A DNA stretch of 64,000 nt from Myotis daubentonii (lineage: Eukaryota; Chordata; Mammalia; Chiroptera; Vespertilionidae). The notes beneath the pieces were generated by a model that did not search any database, was not told where the DNA came from, and was given only the letters and a program-made list of their open reading frames with translations. How positions within the stretch are numbered: the first letter of the stretch is position 1; every line of letters begins with the position of its first letter. The stretch spans positions 64,275,623 through 64,339,622 of the forward strand of contig NC_081861.1 in NCBI RefSeq assembly GCF_963259705.1. The letters run 5' to 3'. Positions 33,676 to 44,788 of this stretch are shown here, one piece after another. Made by a program: the position numbers and the translations under genes.

Positions 33676-34983
33676 TCATGTTTACATTTCAGCAGAGTAC
33701 TTTCATTTAAATTTTAATTTAAAGTCCAATTTTTGTTTTTCCCATTTATCACATGCACCTCACCATCATTAAATAGCATAGAATATTGCACATCACCCAT
33801 TTCTATCATAGCATTTACCATTACAGATGAGTGACAAGTGTAGCCCTTCCAAATCATATGCAACTGACTGGTAGCCCACCTGTATCTGTTGTCTACCAAC
33901 TGTTTAGTTGTCACGCGCATAACAGCACGTCTGACAGCCTGAATAAACCCAGTGTTAATGAAAAGGAACACCTGGGCAGAGCGGAGTTTCAGAGTCTTGC
34001 CCCATCAGTTGAAACAGCTGTGATCTACAGCCTGCCAAGAAAAGGTCAAGAAGGGCAGGCAAGCTTTGCAGACAGAAAAAAAATAAAAACAGGATGCAGC
34101 TTATGGCTCTCTAAATAAGCTAGTCCCACAGGATATGAGAGAAAGACTGTAAAAAGGCCCAAGAGATGACTGGATATCAAGTTTAAAAAGAAATGCAACA
34201 CTCTGAAGAAATGGAATATATTTCTGAGTAGAGGAGGTCCTGCCTCTATGTAACTATGACATCAGTATAATATTGATGGTGCACCATGTCTCAAGGTTTT
34301 ATAGAATTATCACTGTTCTGCCTTTGCAGTGTGTAGATAACCATCTGTGAGTTTGCTGTGTGGCTGATAGCTAATATTGTACTCAAAGTTCTGCATGATG
34401 GATATGTGTGACGAAAATACATTTGGAGATTTGATCGAAAACTGCGTGTGCAATAATGTGAGATGATTTAGATATGGCTGTTAAATCAAAATGAAATGGA
34501 GGGTAAGATAGGCGTTTTTGCAAAACTAGATGTATGTACATTGAAAAAAGACTGGAAGGAAATATAGCCAGATGTGAATAATAGTTATGCCTGGCTGGTG
34601 AGATTGTTAATCTCATCTTTCTTCTTTTCTAATTTTCCAAGTTATCTAATGTAAGAATGTATGACAAAGTATTTACTTTTATAATTTCAAAAGTTGGCTT
34701 AGTCTTAATGAAAAAAGAGACTGAAAAGGTAGACATTTCACTGCTAAATTAGGGGCAGTGCCTTCACGAGTGTAGTGTGTGCTTAGACTAGCAGTGACGT
34801 CATCACATAGGATGTTAGACAGGCAGCCTATGAGGTATGGTGGCAATCATCTCAGGTAGAAACTGTAGTTTAACTTTGACCCTGCTGCTTGGCTTCTGTA
34901 CTTATTTGCTTTGTTTAATAATAGAAAAGTTACTTTGATTTTCTGAACTTATGTATGCTATCCCAATAGATTGAATATCCCAT
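33676..34983. other. Unclassified non-coding stretch with one minus-strand open frame
   Basis: The frame 33971-33714 (minus, 85 codons) begins MFLFINTGFIQAVRRAVMRV and includes RYRWATSQLHMIWKGY and MIEMGDVQYSMLFNDGEVHV. It reads more like protein than most chance frames here, but I recognise no family. There is no splice context or start context that supports a gene. The rest (34000-34983) shows no repeat. Confidence 0.3.
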
Positions 34984-35441
34984 TGTTGGTGGTTTGAATA
35001 TCCCATTGATTGTGATCTCACTGGTTTTAGAAGCACATTCTTCTGCACCTGGAACCAGGACAGCACGATTACCCTAAATTGCCTCAGTGGCTACAGATAA
35101 CGTGTTTCTGTCAACTCAGTGGACCCAAGACCCATGGCTCCAGGCAATGTGTTTTCGTTGGTTCAGTGATCCCGAGACCCAAAACTATAATTTAACTAAC
35201 ATGCTCAATTCTGCTTCTGTAAATTGCTTTTATGAAAACCAGTTTCCTCATTCCAAACCCTGAGATGTAATCAAGACCTTTGTGATTTTTGCCTATATAA
35301 ATCTGGTGTTGGGGCTAGGTAATTACTACGAGATCTGAGAGAGCAAAATGCCCCCTCATAGTCCCGGATTTGCAATAAATGTGACTCCTTAATTCGATTT
35401 GTTGAGACGTCCTAGTGTGATTCGCGGGGTCTATTACAACA
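34984..35441 (+). mobile_element. Probable solo LTR of an endogenous retrovirus
   Basis: The block starts TGTTGGTGGTTTG and ends TCTATTACAACA. A TATA box CCTATATAAAT lies near 35292 and a polyadenylation signal GCAATAAATGTGACTCC near 35371, the expected 80-bp spacing. No exact flanking duplication was found. The sequence GAATATCCCATTG occurs both just before and just inside the left end. Confidence 0.65.
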
Positions 35442-35444
35442 CCT

Positions 35445-35535
35445 ACACCTACTGAATCAGAATCTGCAGCTTTACAAGATTCGCAGAGGATGCTGTGCAC
35501 ACAAAAACTTGGAGCAGCATTGAAGTAGTGCAGTA
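35445..35535 (-). mobile_element. hAT-Charlie MER fragment
   Basis: CACCTACTGAATCAGAATCT is the antisense of the common hAT-Charlie MITE seen in part at 12860. Only about 90 bp remains, against the LTR edge. Confidence 0.45.
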
Positions 35536-35544
35536 GTCTCATTA

Positions 35545-36084
35545 GTTTCAGGAAAAAGAATTACCTCTGCTAAGTATGTTAAATTCCTGTAACAGGTATT
35601 GCATTCAGACAAATTCTAATGAAAACAGAATTTTCAAATTGGGCCAACTGATTTCATTGAAGTGTTTACCTGTGCATAGAGAGAATTAGGTGCAGGAAAT
35701 CAGAGAGGCTATCGTGGAGAACATTTCTTAAGGACGAAGATGAGAGGGAATGCAGATTACTTCTCATTCGCTTTTCTTTCGCTTTGGACTGCAGTGGTCC
35801 AGCCCCTGCACAGAAAGTTTGCTGGCAACCGAAGTGACGGTAAACTAATGTAAGTGGCAGGAATTCCCACAGTGCCCTCCATTCAGCAGTCTCCTGGGAC
35901 ATTGCTGCACAAAAGCTTACATTATAATTGTTACAGCTGGTGGCTTTTCTAAGGCCTCAGCCAGTCAAGAATTATCTGTAATTGCTAATGTACTTATTAC
36001 CAAAGTGTGAAGCACAGCAAGGCTAGACTCCTGTTTTTTGTGGTTGTTGTTTGTCGGTTTGTTTTTAATCTTCACCTGAGAATA
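35545..36084. other. Non-coding stretch, no element recognised
   Basis: Balanced-composition sequence. The 78-codon minus frame at 35666-35902 has no domain. No repeats are recognised. Confidence 0.35.
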
Positions 36085-36313
36085 TTTTTTCGCATTGATT
36101 TTTAGAAAGAGTGGAAGAGATGGGGGGCGGGGAGAGAGAGGAGAGAGAAACATCAATGTGAGAAAGACACATCTATAGGTTGCCTCCTGCATGGGCCCGA
36201 CCCGGGGCAGGGAGGGAACCTGCAACCTAGCAACATGCCCTTGACTGGGACTCGAACCCGAGACCCTCTGGTGCACAGGCCAACACTCTAACCACTTAAC
36301 CACCAAGACAGGG
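36085..36313 (-). mobile_element. Ves-related tRNA-derived SINE
   Basis: Minus-strand copy. The tRNA end reads CTCTAACCACTTAACCACC on the plus strand, with GACTCGAACCCGAGACCCTC as the B box complement. The body has an extra GGGCGGGGAGAGAGAGGAGA segment. No clear duplication. Confidence 0.85.
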
Positions 36314-36660
36314 CCAGACTTCGTTTTTTTTCATATGACTCACTCCTGTGTTCTCTCTTCTTATGCTCTCTTATAAGCTGTTATCCAATGTAATATGTTT
36401 CATTTTTGTCCAAGATATTTTATTCAGTGAACATTTAAGAATCCTAATAGGTGATATGATATATAAGCTATTTCAAAGAGCCCTGTTTACCAATGAATTC
36501 AATATTTGCATAGGTTGTTAGAGAAGAAGGTGTATTGCGACTTCTAACCTTTTTAGTAGTTACTTACACCACTTTCTCTTCCCCACCCCCCTTCCCGTGT
36601 GTGTGCTTGTCTTGGGACTGAGACAAACAGAAGGAAAGCAGCATGGTGTGTAGCCTAATG

Positions 36661-36735
36661 CAGTGTTTCTCCAATTTCATGTGCATGTGAAGCACCTGGG
36701 AATGCTCCAGTGCAGACTCCGAATGTCTCCTTAGC
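36661..36735. mobile_element. hAT-Charlie MER end fragment
   Basis: It starts CAGTGTTTCTCCAATTTCAT and continues GAAGCACCTGGGAATGCTCC, resembling one end of the MER element seen at 12860. The other end is not found. Confidence 0.4.
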
Positions 36736-36805
36736 GAGGTCCGAGTGAAGAGAGTGCAGGCAAAACAAAACAAACCAACAAACGTAGCTCAACTAATTTA
36801 TTTGA

Positions 36806-36955
36806 GTAAGTTACTTCACGTCTCTGGTTACTTTACTCTTGGATTTCACCATTTGTAAAATTGGGCTAAAAATTGTGAGGATTCAAAAGCAAAATGTTTG
36901 TAAAGCACCTGGCACATGGGAGGAATTCAGTAAATATTAGTCATTGTATTATTAC
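36806..36955 (+). mobile_element. MIR SINE
   Basis: The MIR core and tail are readable: AAGTTACTTCACGTCTCTGG, CCATTTGTAAAATTGGGCTA, and AAAGCACCTGGCACATGGGA before TCAGTAAATATTAG. Confidence 0.78.
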
Positions 36956-36975
36956 CATTAGATTGATGGTCTAAC

Positions 36976-37187
36976 AGCCCTGGGCAAACTATGGCCCGCG
37001 GGCCAGATCCGGCCCGTTTGAAATGAATAAAACTAAAAAAAGAAAAGACTGTCCCCTTTTATGTAATGATGTTGACTTTGAATTTATATTAGTTCACACA
37101 AACACTCCATCCATGCTTTTGTTCCGGCCCTCCGGTCCAGTTTAAGAACCCATTGTGGCCCTCGAGTCAAAAAGTTTGCCCACCCTT
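36976..37187. mobile_element. Non-autonomous hAT element
   Basis: The ends read AGCCCTGGGCAAACTATGGC and AAAGTTTGCCCACCCTTG, forming inverted repeats. The interior has CGCGGGCCAGATCCGGCCCG. The 8-bp flanks GGTCTAAC and GGCCTAGC agree at 6 positions. The exact family is uncertain. Confidence 0.75.
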
Positions 37188-37196
37188 GGCCTAGCA

Positions 37197-37497
37197 TATA
37201 AAATAGATTGGAAGGAAAGAGGTGTCACATGAAACAGCTAGCATATATGGCTATGGGAAGTCTCAAGCTTGTGTATGCCTGGTCCTTTGCAGCTCCTTTA
37301 ACTGCAAGAGCTGCCTCATGGGCCATGAACTGACAGAGAAGAAAAATGGGACATCATTATCATTTCAGCATTCCCATCTTTTGTCCAGAGCCACTTGCCA
37401 GGATTGCATCACTATCAGATTGTGATATCATTTTTGTTCTTCTCTTAGCAATGGATAACCTTTTGGACTTCATCACATTCTTATTTTCATGGTTATA

Positions 37498-37546
<49 letters not shown>

Positions 37547-38369
37547 ATTGGAATTCTTCCTCCAGCTAAGTTCTCTAAACTGCCTTGCAGTTACAGCACT
37601 CCATTTCTAATTCAGGCTAATCCTGTGACGGTCTTTGGGTTTACCCCAGTACTTAGAGAAAGAACCAGATTGCTTTAGACCTTCCAATAAGTGGAATACA
37701 TTTTAACAGATTTATTAGTCAAATATTTCAGTCTTGGGTTGCACACATAGATCCTCACACAAAATCCCCTGCACATACACAAAATTATTCCCTCATGCAC
37801 CCTCTGATTATATTAAACTAGAATGACACACTCAGCAGGCAGGAAGTCTTAGAGAGGGAATTTTAGCCTTGCCTGCTGGGGCTTTATTTCCCAGGAGGTC
37901 CATTTCCTCGGGTATATTTTATGCGATCCAGGGTTAGTTCACAGGTACCCTTTTCACATCAAGATGTGCTGAGTTAAAACTGTGCTTTTATCTTAATCAA
38001 GATTGAATGTTTCATTTCTTCACTGATGTTCTGACATCTCACCCTCAGTGGATGGTTCTGAAATACCATCAGCTGAGTATTCATTAGGTCCAGAATGAGA
38101 CTTATTTTTCTTAGCTCTTTTTTTTTAACTTATTTCTAAGTTGTGTTAAAGCTTCTCTTACATTTATTCTATTTTCTAAGTCGCATTTTTCATTTTCAAA
38201 GCACACATAGAACTAGTCACACAGAGAACTCAGTTTCAGTTTATTTTTGATTGCCTTTCTGGTAGAATCACTATTGTAAACATCACTAACATTATCAATA
38301 CTAATGCAATTGCTATTGCCTTATTACTAATCATGAACATTACTATTAATATACTGTTATTATTAATAA
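37197..38369. other. Non-coding stretch with a CA microsatellite
   Basis: Apart from the (CA)n run at 37499-37543, no transposon is recognised. AT-rich toward 38300 (repeated TTATTA). The short frame 37222-37425 is not convincing. Confidence 0.4.
37499..37543. repeat. (AC)n microsatellite
   Basis: About 22 uninterrupted AC repeats. Confidence 0.98.
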
Positions 38370-39789
38370 CTAGAGGCCCAGTGCACAAAAATTTGTGCAC
38401 TGGTGGGGGAGGTGTCCCTCAGCCCCACTTGTGCCCTCTCACAGTCTGGGACCCCTCGGGAGATAATGACCTGCTGACTTAGGCCTGCTCCCGGGTGGCA
38501 GAGGGCAGGCCCAATCCCTAGGTGCAGCCCCTGGTCGGGCTCAGAGCAGGGCCGATTGGGGAGTTGGGGCACCGCCTCCTATCATGCACAGAGCAGAGCA
38601 GATCGGGAGGTTGCGATGCCACCCTCAGTCACGCTCAGGGTAGGGCTGATTGGGGGGTTGGGGCGCCGCCCCCTGTCACACTCAAGGCAGGGTCGATGGG
38701 GAGGTTGCGGCGCCACCCCCTGTCATGCACAGAGCAGGGCCCATCAGGAGGTTGGGGAGCTCCCCCCTGTCATGCACAGAGTAGGGCCGATAGGGGAGTT
38801 GGGGCACTGCTCCCTGTCACACACAGAGCAGGGCCGATGGGTAGGTTGCGGCTCCACCCCGTCACACACAGAGCAGGGCCGATCAGGGGGTTGGGGAGCT
38901 CCCCTGTATCAGGCACAGAGCAGGGCCGATCAGGGGGTTGGGGCGCCTTCCCCTGTCATGAACAGAGCAGGGCGGATAGGGAGGTTGTGGCCCCGCCCCC
39001 TGTCACACACAGAGCTGCAGGGCGATCGGGGGTTTGGGCACTGCCCCCTGTCACTCTGCTCCAGGGGCCAGGAGGCCTTGCGGCTCCGCTGATCCCAGTG
39101 CTGGGAGGCATATTACCCTTTTACTATATAGGATAGAGGCCTGGTGCATGGGTAGGGGCCAGCTGGTTTGCCCTGAAGGGTGTCCTGGATCAGGGTGGGG
39201 GTCCCGCTTGGGTGCCTGGCCAGCCTGGATGAGGGGATGATGGCTGTTTGCAGCTGGTCACACCCCTTTCCGGGTGGGGGTCCCCACTGGGGTGCCTGGC
39301 CAGTCTGGGTGAGGGGCTGAGGGCCATTTTCAGGCTGGCGGGTGACTGAAGCTCCCAACTCCTCCTTTTTTTCTTTTATTTTTAATTCTGGGATTTATTT
39401 ACCTTCTATGGCTGTCACTGGAACTGAGAGCCGGCTTTAGCCCTGAGGCCTCGGCTGCTGAAAGCAGGTATCTGTGTTTGTTTGGGTTCTATGATTGAAA
39501 CTCTGTTGCAACTCCAGCTCTGAGGCCCAGCTGGCTGAAAGCATGGGGTTTGTTTAGCTTCTATAATTGCAACATAGTTTCTTAGAGTGAAAGCTCAGAG
39601 CCCAGCAGCGGTAGATGGGGAGCCTTGGCTTCCTCCTTCACTGGAGCAAGCAAGCCTCCTGTTCGCTTCAGCTGCCTGGCTGCTGGCCGCCATCTTGTTG
39701 GCAGTTAATTTGCATATTACCCTGATTATCCAGTGGGAAGTGTGTCAGAGGCACAGTTAATTACCATGTTTGTCTATTATTAGATAGGA
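38370..39789 (-). mobile_element. Complete dimeric non-autonomous Helitron
   Basis: On the minus strand it begins TCCTATCTAATAATAGAC at 39789 after A, and ends TGGGCCTCTAG at 38370 before T. A hairpin GTGCACAAAAATTTGTGCAC (38381-38400) lies 10 bp from the 3' end, the Helitron termination structure. Inside, at 39133/39134, a second 5' end (TCCTATATAGTAAAAGGG) abuts ATGCACCAGGCCTCTA, so two units are joined head to tail. The downstream unit holds the minisatellite. At 1420 bp it has no Rep/helicase coding. It is the complete counterpart of the copy at 1-1341. Confidence 0.9.
38530..39060 (-). repeat. GC-rich minisatellite inside Helitron
   Basis: Eleven imperfect units of about 46-48 bp (GAGCAGGGCCGATCAGGGGG type). 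Two overlapping frames of 204 and 178 codons run through it on the plus strand. They repeat a TEQGRSGGWGA-like peptide because the unit is often a multiple of three, so they are artefacts of the array. Confidence 0.92.
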
Positions 39790-39899
39790 TGATGTATGGT
39801 ATAAAATATTCAAAGTGTGTAGATTTAAATCATAGTGTTAATGTAGTTACTTTCTCCTAAAATTTGTCTCAAACATTCACAATTCTATTCCAGTGTAGA

Positions 39900-40060
39900 T
39901 CTATGGTCTGTTTTGATTAAATAATGAGCACCTACTATGTTTAAGATCCAGAGCTAGATGCCAAGAATATATAGTGATGTGAGTCTAGATCTTTGAGGAA
40001 CTTGTCTGCTAGTTGGGAAGACAATGCAGATTACAGATCAGAGACTCTGGGTGGAGAGAG
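39900..40060 (+). mobile_element. MIR/L3-type ancient repeat fragment
   Basis: The stretch with GAGCACCTACTATGTTTAAG and AGAGCTAGATGCCAAGAATA matches the widespread 'gagcacctactatgtgccag' motif of ancient mammalian repeats. Confidence 0.55.
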
Positions 40061-40073
40061 GTCCCTGTCTTGG

Positions 40074-40300
40074 TCTGCTCCAGTTGCTTTAACAAAATGC
40101 CATAGACTGTGTGGCTTAGACAACTGACATCTTCTTTCTCCCCATTATGGAGGCTAGGAAGTCCAAGATCAAGGAGCCAGCCAGTTTGGTGTCTGGTGAG
40201 ACTCCTCTTGCTGGCGGATTAGCCTCCTTCTCACTGGGTCCTACAGGACTCTCCCAGGCTGGGAGTGAAAATGACTAAGGAAAGAAAGTAGCACATGGGA
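40074..40300 (-). mobile_element. MaLR LTR fragment, antisense
   Basis: AAATGCCATAGACTGTGTGG and GGAGGCTAGGAAGTCCAAGA are antisense MLT1/MST-type LTR end sequence. The same family is seen, longer, at 51795-52475. Confidence 0.65.
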
Positions 40301-40999
40301 CAGGAGACATAGGACACATTCATGTACTTATGAGATAAGCTGTGTGCTTATGAGGTACGTGCACTATGCTAGCATGTGTGGTGCTCAGAAGATAAACTGT
40401 GTTGCATGTAGTGACATGGTATATGATGCTTCTGATGCATGTTGTGTAGCCTGTGTGGTGGAGGTGTGTGTGCAGTGCGCAGGTGAGTTTCATCTACTTC
40501 AGCCAGAGAAGGGCTGGCTCTATTGGGATTGGTGAGCTACTGGAATGAAAACCTAATAAGTAGTTTCTCAAAAGGGCCAAGTTCTAGTTACTGATATTGT
40601 GTGAAGCTTCCCATAATAAATCTCTTCCTATAGCTTGAAAACATGTATTCATTTATTCATTATTCACCAAATAATAGCTGGCCATCTTGGCTATGTCAGC
40701 ACCATAATAGGCCCTGGTGATAGTGGCAAAAACAGACAAGTCTCTTTTTTCAAGGTCCTCATCGTCTAGCCAGAGAGATAGACATTAATGTAATAATTGT
40801 CTGGATAACTACCCATTGACCTAACTGTTCCAAGAGAAAAGAACAAGGGGCTATGAGAGAATAACGGGGTCAGGGTGTGTGTCCTTTGTGTTCCTGTTTT
40901 CTCTGTTAAAACTAGGGACACCAGCCAGATGCTGCTCTAGGCCTCGATGGCATGACCCTCAAGAGGCTGTTTCTTTGTTTGGGCCCTTACAAGACTCAA
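40301..40999. other. Non-coding stretch with an L3/MIR-like piece
   Basis: About 40630-40830 (ATTCATTTATTCATTATTCA, then TAATAGGCCCTGGTGATAG and CAAGGTCCTCATCGTCTAG) resembles an ancient L3/MIR repeat. The part 40301-40600 is TG-rich and unrecognised. Confidence 0.4.
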
Positions 41000-41175
41000 G
41001 TCATACTTAATTTAAGACACTTACTGAATGTCAGTGTAACTAGTCTATTACACATCTGTGTCCCCAAGTAGAATGTGAGTTCCTGGACAGCAGAAACTCA
41101 TGTGACCCAGGCCTGTATGTCTAGCCCACTGCTTGGCACACAGTGTGGGTTCAATAAGTATTAGCTGGATGACTA
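41000..41175 (+). mobile_element. L2 3'-end fragment
   Basis: AGAATGTGAGTTCCTGGACA, CTTGGCACACAGTGTGGGTT and CAATAAGTATTAGCTGGATG are the recognisable 3' end of the ancient L2 LINE. Confidence 0.72.
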
Positions 41176-42151
41176 AGCACATCCTACTGCCTCTAGCACA
41201 GGCTCAAATGCTCTCCCCAGGCCGGTGATTTTCAGCAGCAGTTCAGCCCCACTAGCCCTCTTTACCTCAATTATGTTCTGATTTTTCAGCATCTCAGATG
41301 GTATGATTTTATTGTAGAATGAAATTCTGTAAGCTCCATTCTTTTCAACGATAGGCTCAATTTGAAAGTATGCATTTGAAGCTGAATTAGAGATCTAGAA
41401 ATCAAAGTGTTTAGAAAAGATATTTAGAAAATAAGCAAACTTTGCATTAGAGAGTCAAATCCAATTAATTATTGGTTTTGGAGTGAAGCTTTAAAATGCC
41501 AAATAAAGCCTGAATGTCTTCAGTGAATGTATTGAGCAGATTGTGATGTTGCTGAATCTAAACTTGATTGTGACTGTGGTGATGGGTTTGAAAAATTTTC
41601 ACCATCATTATCTTTTTATGGGGGGATGTAAGTTGCTTTTACTATGCAGCCAGTTTACTGCTTCGCCAGCCCTTTTGCTTCTCAATTTTACTACTAACCC
41701 TTCTGCTAAAACCCTTTGCAGAGGCTAAAATATGTCTGATTAATCCAGTATATTTAACTTATACTGCAGAATGAGATAGGGGTATTACAGAAGCAGGACT
41801 GTGAAAAGAATTTAGAAAGATAAATTTTTCCTGGTTGGGCTGCCATAATAAATATGGATAACTCAATAGACGATATAGTGCACAGTGAGGATTGTACAAA
41901 AATAACTCGGAGGCAGGCATTGCCATAGCCTTCAATGCTCTCTTGACCCTCGCGGGGGAGGCCTCCATTCATCAGCCAGCTTCAGTTTGGCCAAGGCAAG
42001 GATCAGCTCCCACAAAAGTGAAATTCTCCTCAGTGAGCTGTTCATTGTTTACATGCACACTGAAGTTGCCCGATGATATTTCTTCTAATTTTACTAATGT
42101 ATTCCTGGCCCTGCTGCTCCGACGGCCTCGGGCAAGCTCTATCATAAAAAT

Positions 42152-42212
42152 GCAGGTGTGCTTAGCAGGTATAATAAAAGTATAATAAAAGTGCAGATGT
42201 GCTTAGCAGGTT
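42152..42212 (+). repeat. Short tandem duplication, unit about 40 bp
   Basis: AAATGCAGGTGTGCTTAGCAGGT is followed at once by a near copy (AAAGTGCAGATGTGCTTAGC), and TATAATAAAAG is also doubled. Confidence 0.85.
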
Positions 42213-42925
42213 TGTCAGTGGATATGCTCATATCCGCTTAAAAGAACTTCACATTTCTATAAATTAAGAAATGAATCACTAGTGCACTGATTCTCTGATT
42301 GCCCTCTCTTCATCATTTTCTCTGCAGGCCCAGCCTGAGTAGGCTATTTCACAGGAGTCGGAGATGACTCATTACCCCACATTACTTGGTCTCACAGGTG
42401 GCGTCGTCGTTTTATCTCATGCACAAAGAGACTGACAAGTGCCATTGTTGCATTGATTTTATTGTATTAGGCGATGGAGAGCACTGGTGATGATGAATAT
42501 GTAATCTGGGAGAAAAGTTTGCATTTGGGACTTGGGGCTTTGGTAAGATAGACAGGGATATAAAAAGGGAGATTTTTTAAAAGGGCATATAGAGGTTGGG
42601 AAGAGAGAAGTGTTAAGAGAGAGTACATTCGCTATATAAGCAAGATATTAGTTTCTATACATCAGAGAATACTGCAGACCCATAGACGGTTCTTAGGCTA
42701 ATCTAGTCATTTGGCACCGAAAAGTAGTTTTGAAACTGGGCTAAAACTGTTGACCCAAGGCTTTTCAATTCCTGCCCATAGTTACAAACTTGCTGGTAAT
42801 TTTCATTAACCAAGGAACCTAGGGATGCTGTAGGGCTGAGCTAACGATTGGCTTCTTGCCAATGCTGAAATGATAGGGAAGCAGTTTCCCCCATGAAGTC
42901 AAGTATGAGACATAGGAATCCTTCA

Positions 42926-42927
<2 letters not shown>

Positions 42928-42959
<32 letters not shown>
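42928..42959. repeat. (TG)n microsatellite
   Basis: About 16 TG repeats. Confidence 0.95.
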
Positions 42960-42961
<2 letters not shown>

Positions 42962-43247
42962 CGTGAGTGTGTGTATCTGTTATGTATGCTTTCCTTTAGT
43001 AGTGGTCACTACATGCAAGTGTGGAAGGAATGGGAATATGTGAAAATTCTGGAATAATTGGAAATAGAAGTTTTAACTTATGTAAGATGAGACAAGGATA
43101 ATTTTATAGAGTTTCTTCTGACACATTTAGAGGGAAAACTGTCAACTGGGTAGAATCCTCTATTTCTTCTGTCAGAAAAGGAGATGTTTTCTTATATGTA
43201 CCTGCTATTGTGAGAGTGGAATTATTAAAGTGTATCATTATTTTAAA

Positions 43248-43433
43248 AAATGGTATCTCAGTTGGTTAGTGTCCTCTTCATATGCCAAGGTTTTGGGTTC
43301 GATCCCTGGTCAGGGCACATATAAGAATCAACCAATGAATGCATAAATAAGTGGAACAACAAATCAATGTTTCCCTCTCACTCTCCCTTCCTCTCTCTTT
43401 AAAATCAATACAAATTTTAAAATCTTTTTTAAA
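43248..43433 (+). mobile_element. Older tRNA-derived SINE
   Basis: The head ATCTCAGTTGGTTAGTGTCC holds the A box and GGGTTCGATCCCTGG the B box. The body is ATCAACCAATGAATGCATAA, with a TCTC-rich tail ending ATCAATACAAATTTTAAAA. It is the short subfamily shared with 27618 and 25508. Confidence 0.85.
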
Positions 43434-44367
43434 CGTTTTGAAGGGTTCATTACACTCAGCAAAGTCTGCAGGTATCAGTGTAATTTACTGTCATAGTAAA
43501 ATAACGAAGTGCTCTGTCTTAAGGAACTTAATGCTACCTGTTAAGACTCAGAATTTCTAGATCAAAACCAGAAGCGCTTTCTTGCTAGTGTATCAGGTAT
43601 TAATGTCACTCTATCCTAAACTGTGGATATAAGAAACATATCAATTATTCTCTGATTTAAATCTGACCTGCAGTCCCTTTCATGGGGGCCCTAGGAAGGA
43701 TTTAATATCATTTGTTATTGGTCTTCCTTCCCACTTCCCAGGGCTGTGGAAGGTCATGGGGGTTCTTTGCAATCCAGATCTGAGAAAATTTCTCAGCGAC
43801 TTGGTCCACAAAGGTCCCCGCTGATGTGCTTATTAAGCCAGGCTTCGCTTCCCACTGTGGGCAGCAGGGGTGGTACTGCTTCTTCTCTGACCCGCTTGGA
43901 CATAGAGTTTGGGGCTGGGATGGAAGGGCTAGTACATTCACTCTCTGGCTGGTACTTACCTGAGGTGCCAGCTCTTCCTCACCAATTCCCAGGGCTTAAA
44001 CACAGATGTCCCAGTTGTTTGGGAACCGCAAAAAGTACAGGCACTTTTCCAGTCTTGGGGACCTTCTCACAGACCCAGGGTCTGCTCTTTGCCTGCCTCT
44101 CTCTCCAAGCCCTTCTCTCCATCCTGTCACTTTATGGCATGATTTTGCATAATCCCTTCCCTTTGGACCTTTAGAGACATGTGTTTGCCACTCTCTCCAG
44201 TTGGAAAGTGGAACAAGAAATACTGAAATCAGTCTGTTTTATTCAAATTATCTGATAGCAGTAGTTTCATGAACTAAAGAACAGAGAGAAAGACTGTGTC
44301 TTAGACTAAAAGCTCTTCTGGACTAATCTTCCCAAAAGATGGTTCCATTGCATCACTTTCCTCCTTT
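43434..44367. other. Non-coding stretch with a GC-richer block
   Basis: 43660-44170 is richer in G+C than its surroundings and has a 142-codon frame (43746-44174, MEGHGGSLQSRSEKISQRLG at the start). The frame has no domain or signal I recognise. A pseudogene or LTR-derived origin cannot be excluded. Confidence 0.3.
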
Positions 44368-44384
44368 AAAAATTAGTGCTTTTG

Positions 44385-44570
44385 AGGGAAGGTAGGGGAG
44401 GATGGGGTTAAGGGGGAGAGATCAACCAAAGGACTTGTATGCATGCATATAAGCCTAACCAATGGACACAGACACCAGGGGGGTGAGGGCATGAGTGGGG
44501 GTGCGGTGAGGGGGGTAATGGGGCGATAAGGACACATATTAATACCTTAATCAATAAAGAAAAAAGACAA
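44385..44570 (+). mobile_element. 5'-truncated bat L1 3' end
   Basis: The 3' UTR text GACTTGTATGCATGCATATA and TAATACCTTAATCAATAAAG ends in an A-rich tail. The flanks AAAATTAGTGCTTTTG (about 44367-44384) and AAAATTCGTGCTTTT (44571-44585) are the target duplication. Confidence 0.85.
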
Positions 44571-44788
44571 AAAATTCGTGCTTTTACACTGACTATCAAG
44601 TTAAATTTTTCTGAACATTACAACATAGTCTCTACCTGTCTTTCAGTGTTTTCTCCTGTCAGGACTCCATGCTCAGGCAACAGTGGATTCTTTATTTTCT
44701 GAACATTGTTATCTGGACTGTATCACCTGCATGCTTTGGCTCATGCTGTTCTTTTTTATTAATTTAATTGTTTAAAATTTATTTTTCA

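Larger units (their letters stand above)
41176..43247. other. Repeat-poor single-copy sequence, candidate regulatory region
   Basis: Over about 1.7 kb (41,200-42,900) I recognise no transposon in a window otherwise full of them. The block 41900-42500 has balanced composition, with GCATGAAA-free but TGACTCA-like (GATGACTCATTACCCC) and CACAGGTGGCG motifs that could bind AP-1 and E-box proteins. This is inference from motif appearance only. The frames at 41543, 41754 and 41892 have no domain. A (TG)n run lies at 42928-42959. Confidence 0.4.

Noticed and set aside
37360..37542. VCVCVC-type frame
   Set aside because: This is a (CA)n microsatellite.
38522..39136. 204-codon plus-strand open frame, the longest in the window
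   Set aside because: It is the translation of a 46-48 bp minisatellite inside a Helitron. Overlapping frames give similar repetitive peptides and there is no promoter or conserved domain.
43746..44174. 142-codon plus-strand frame
   Set aside because: Not called as a gene: no recognised domain, no splice or start context, and composition consistent with a chance frame in a GC-richer patch.
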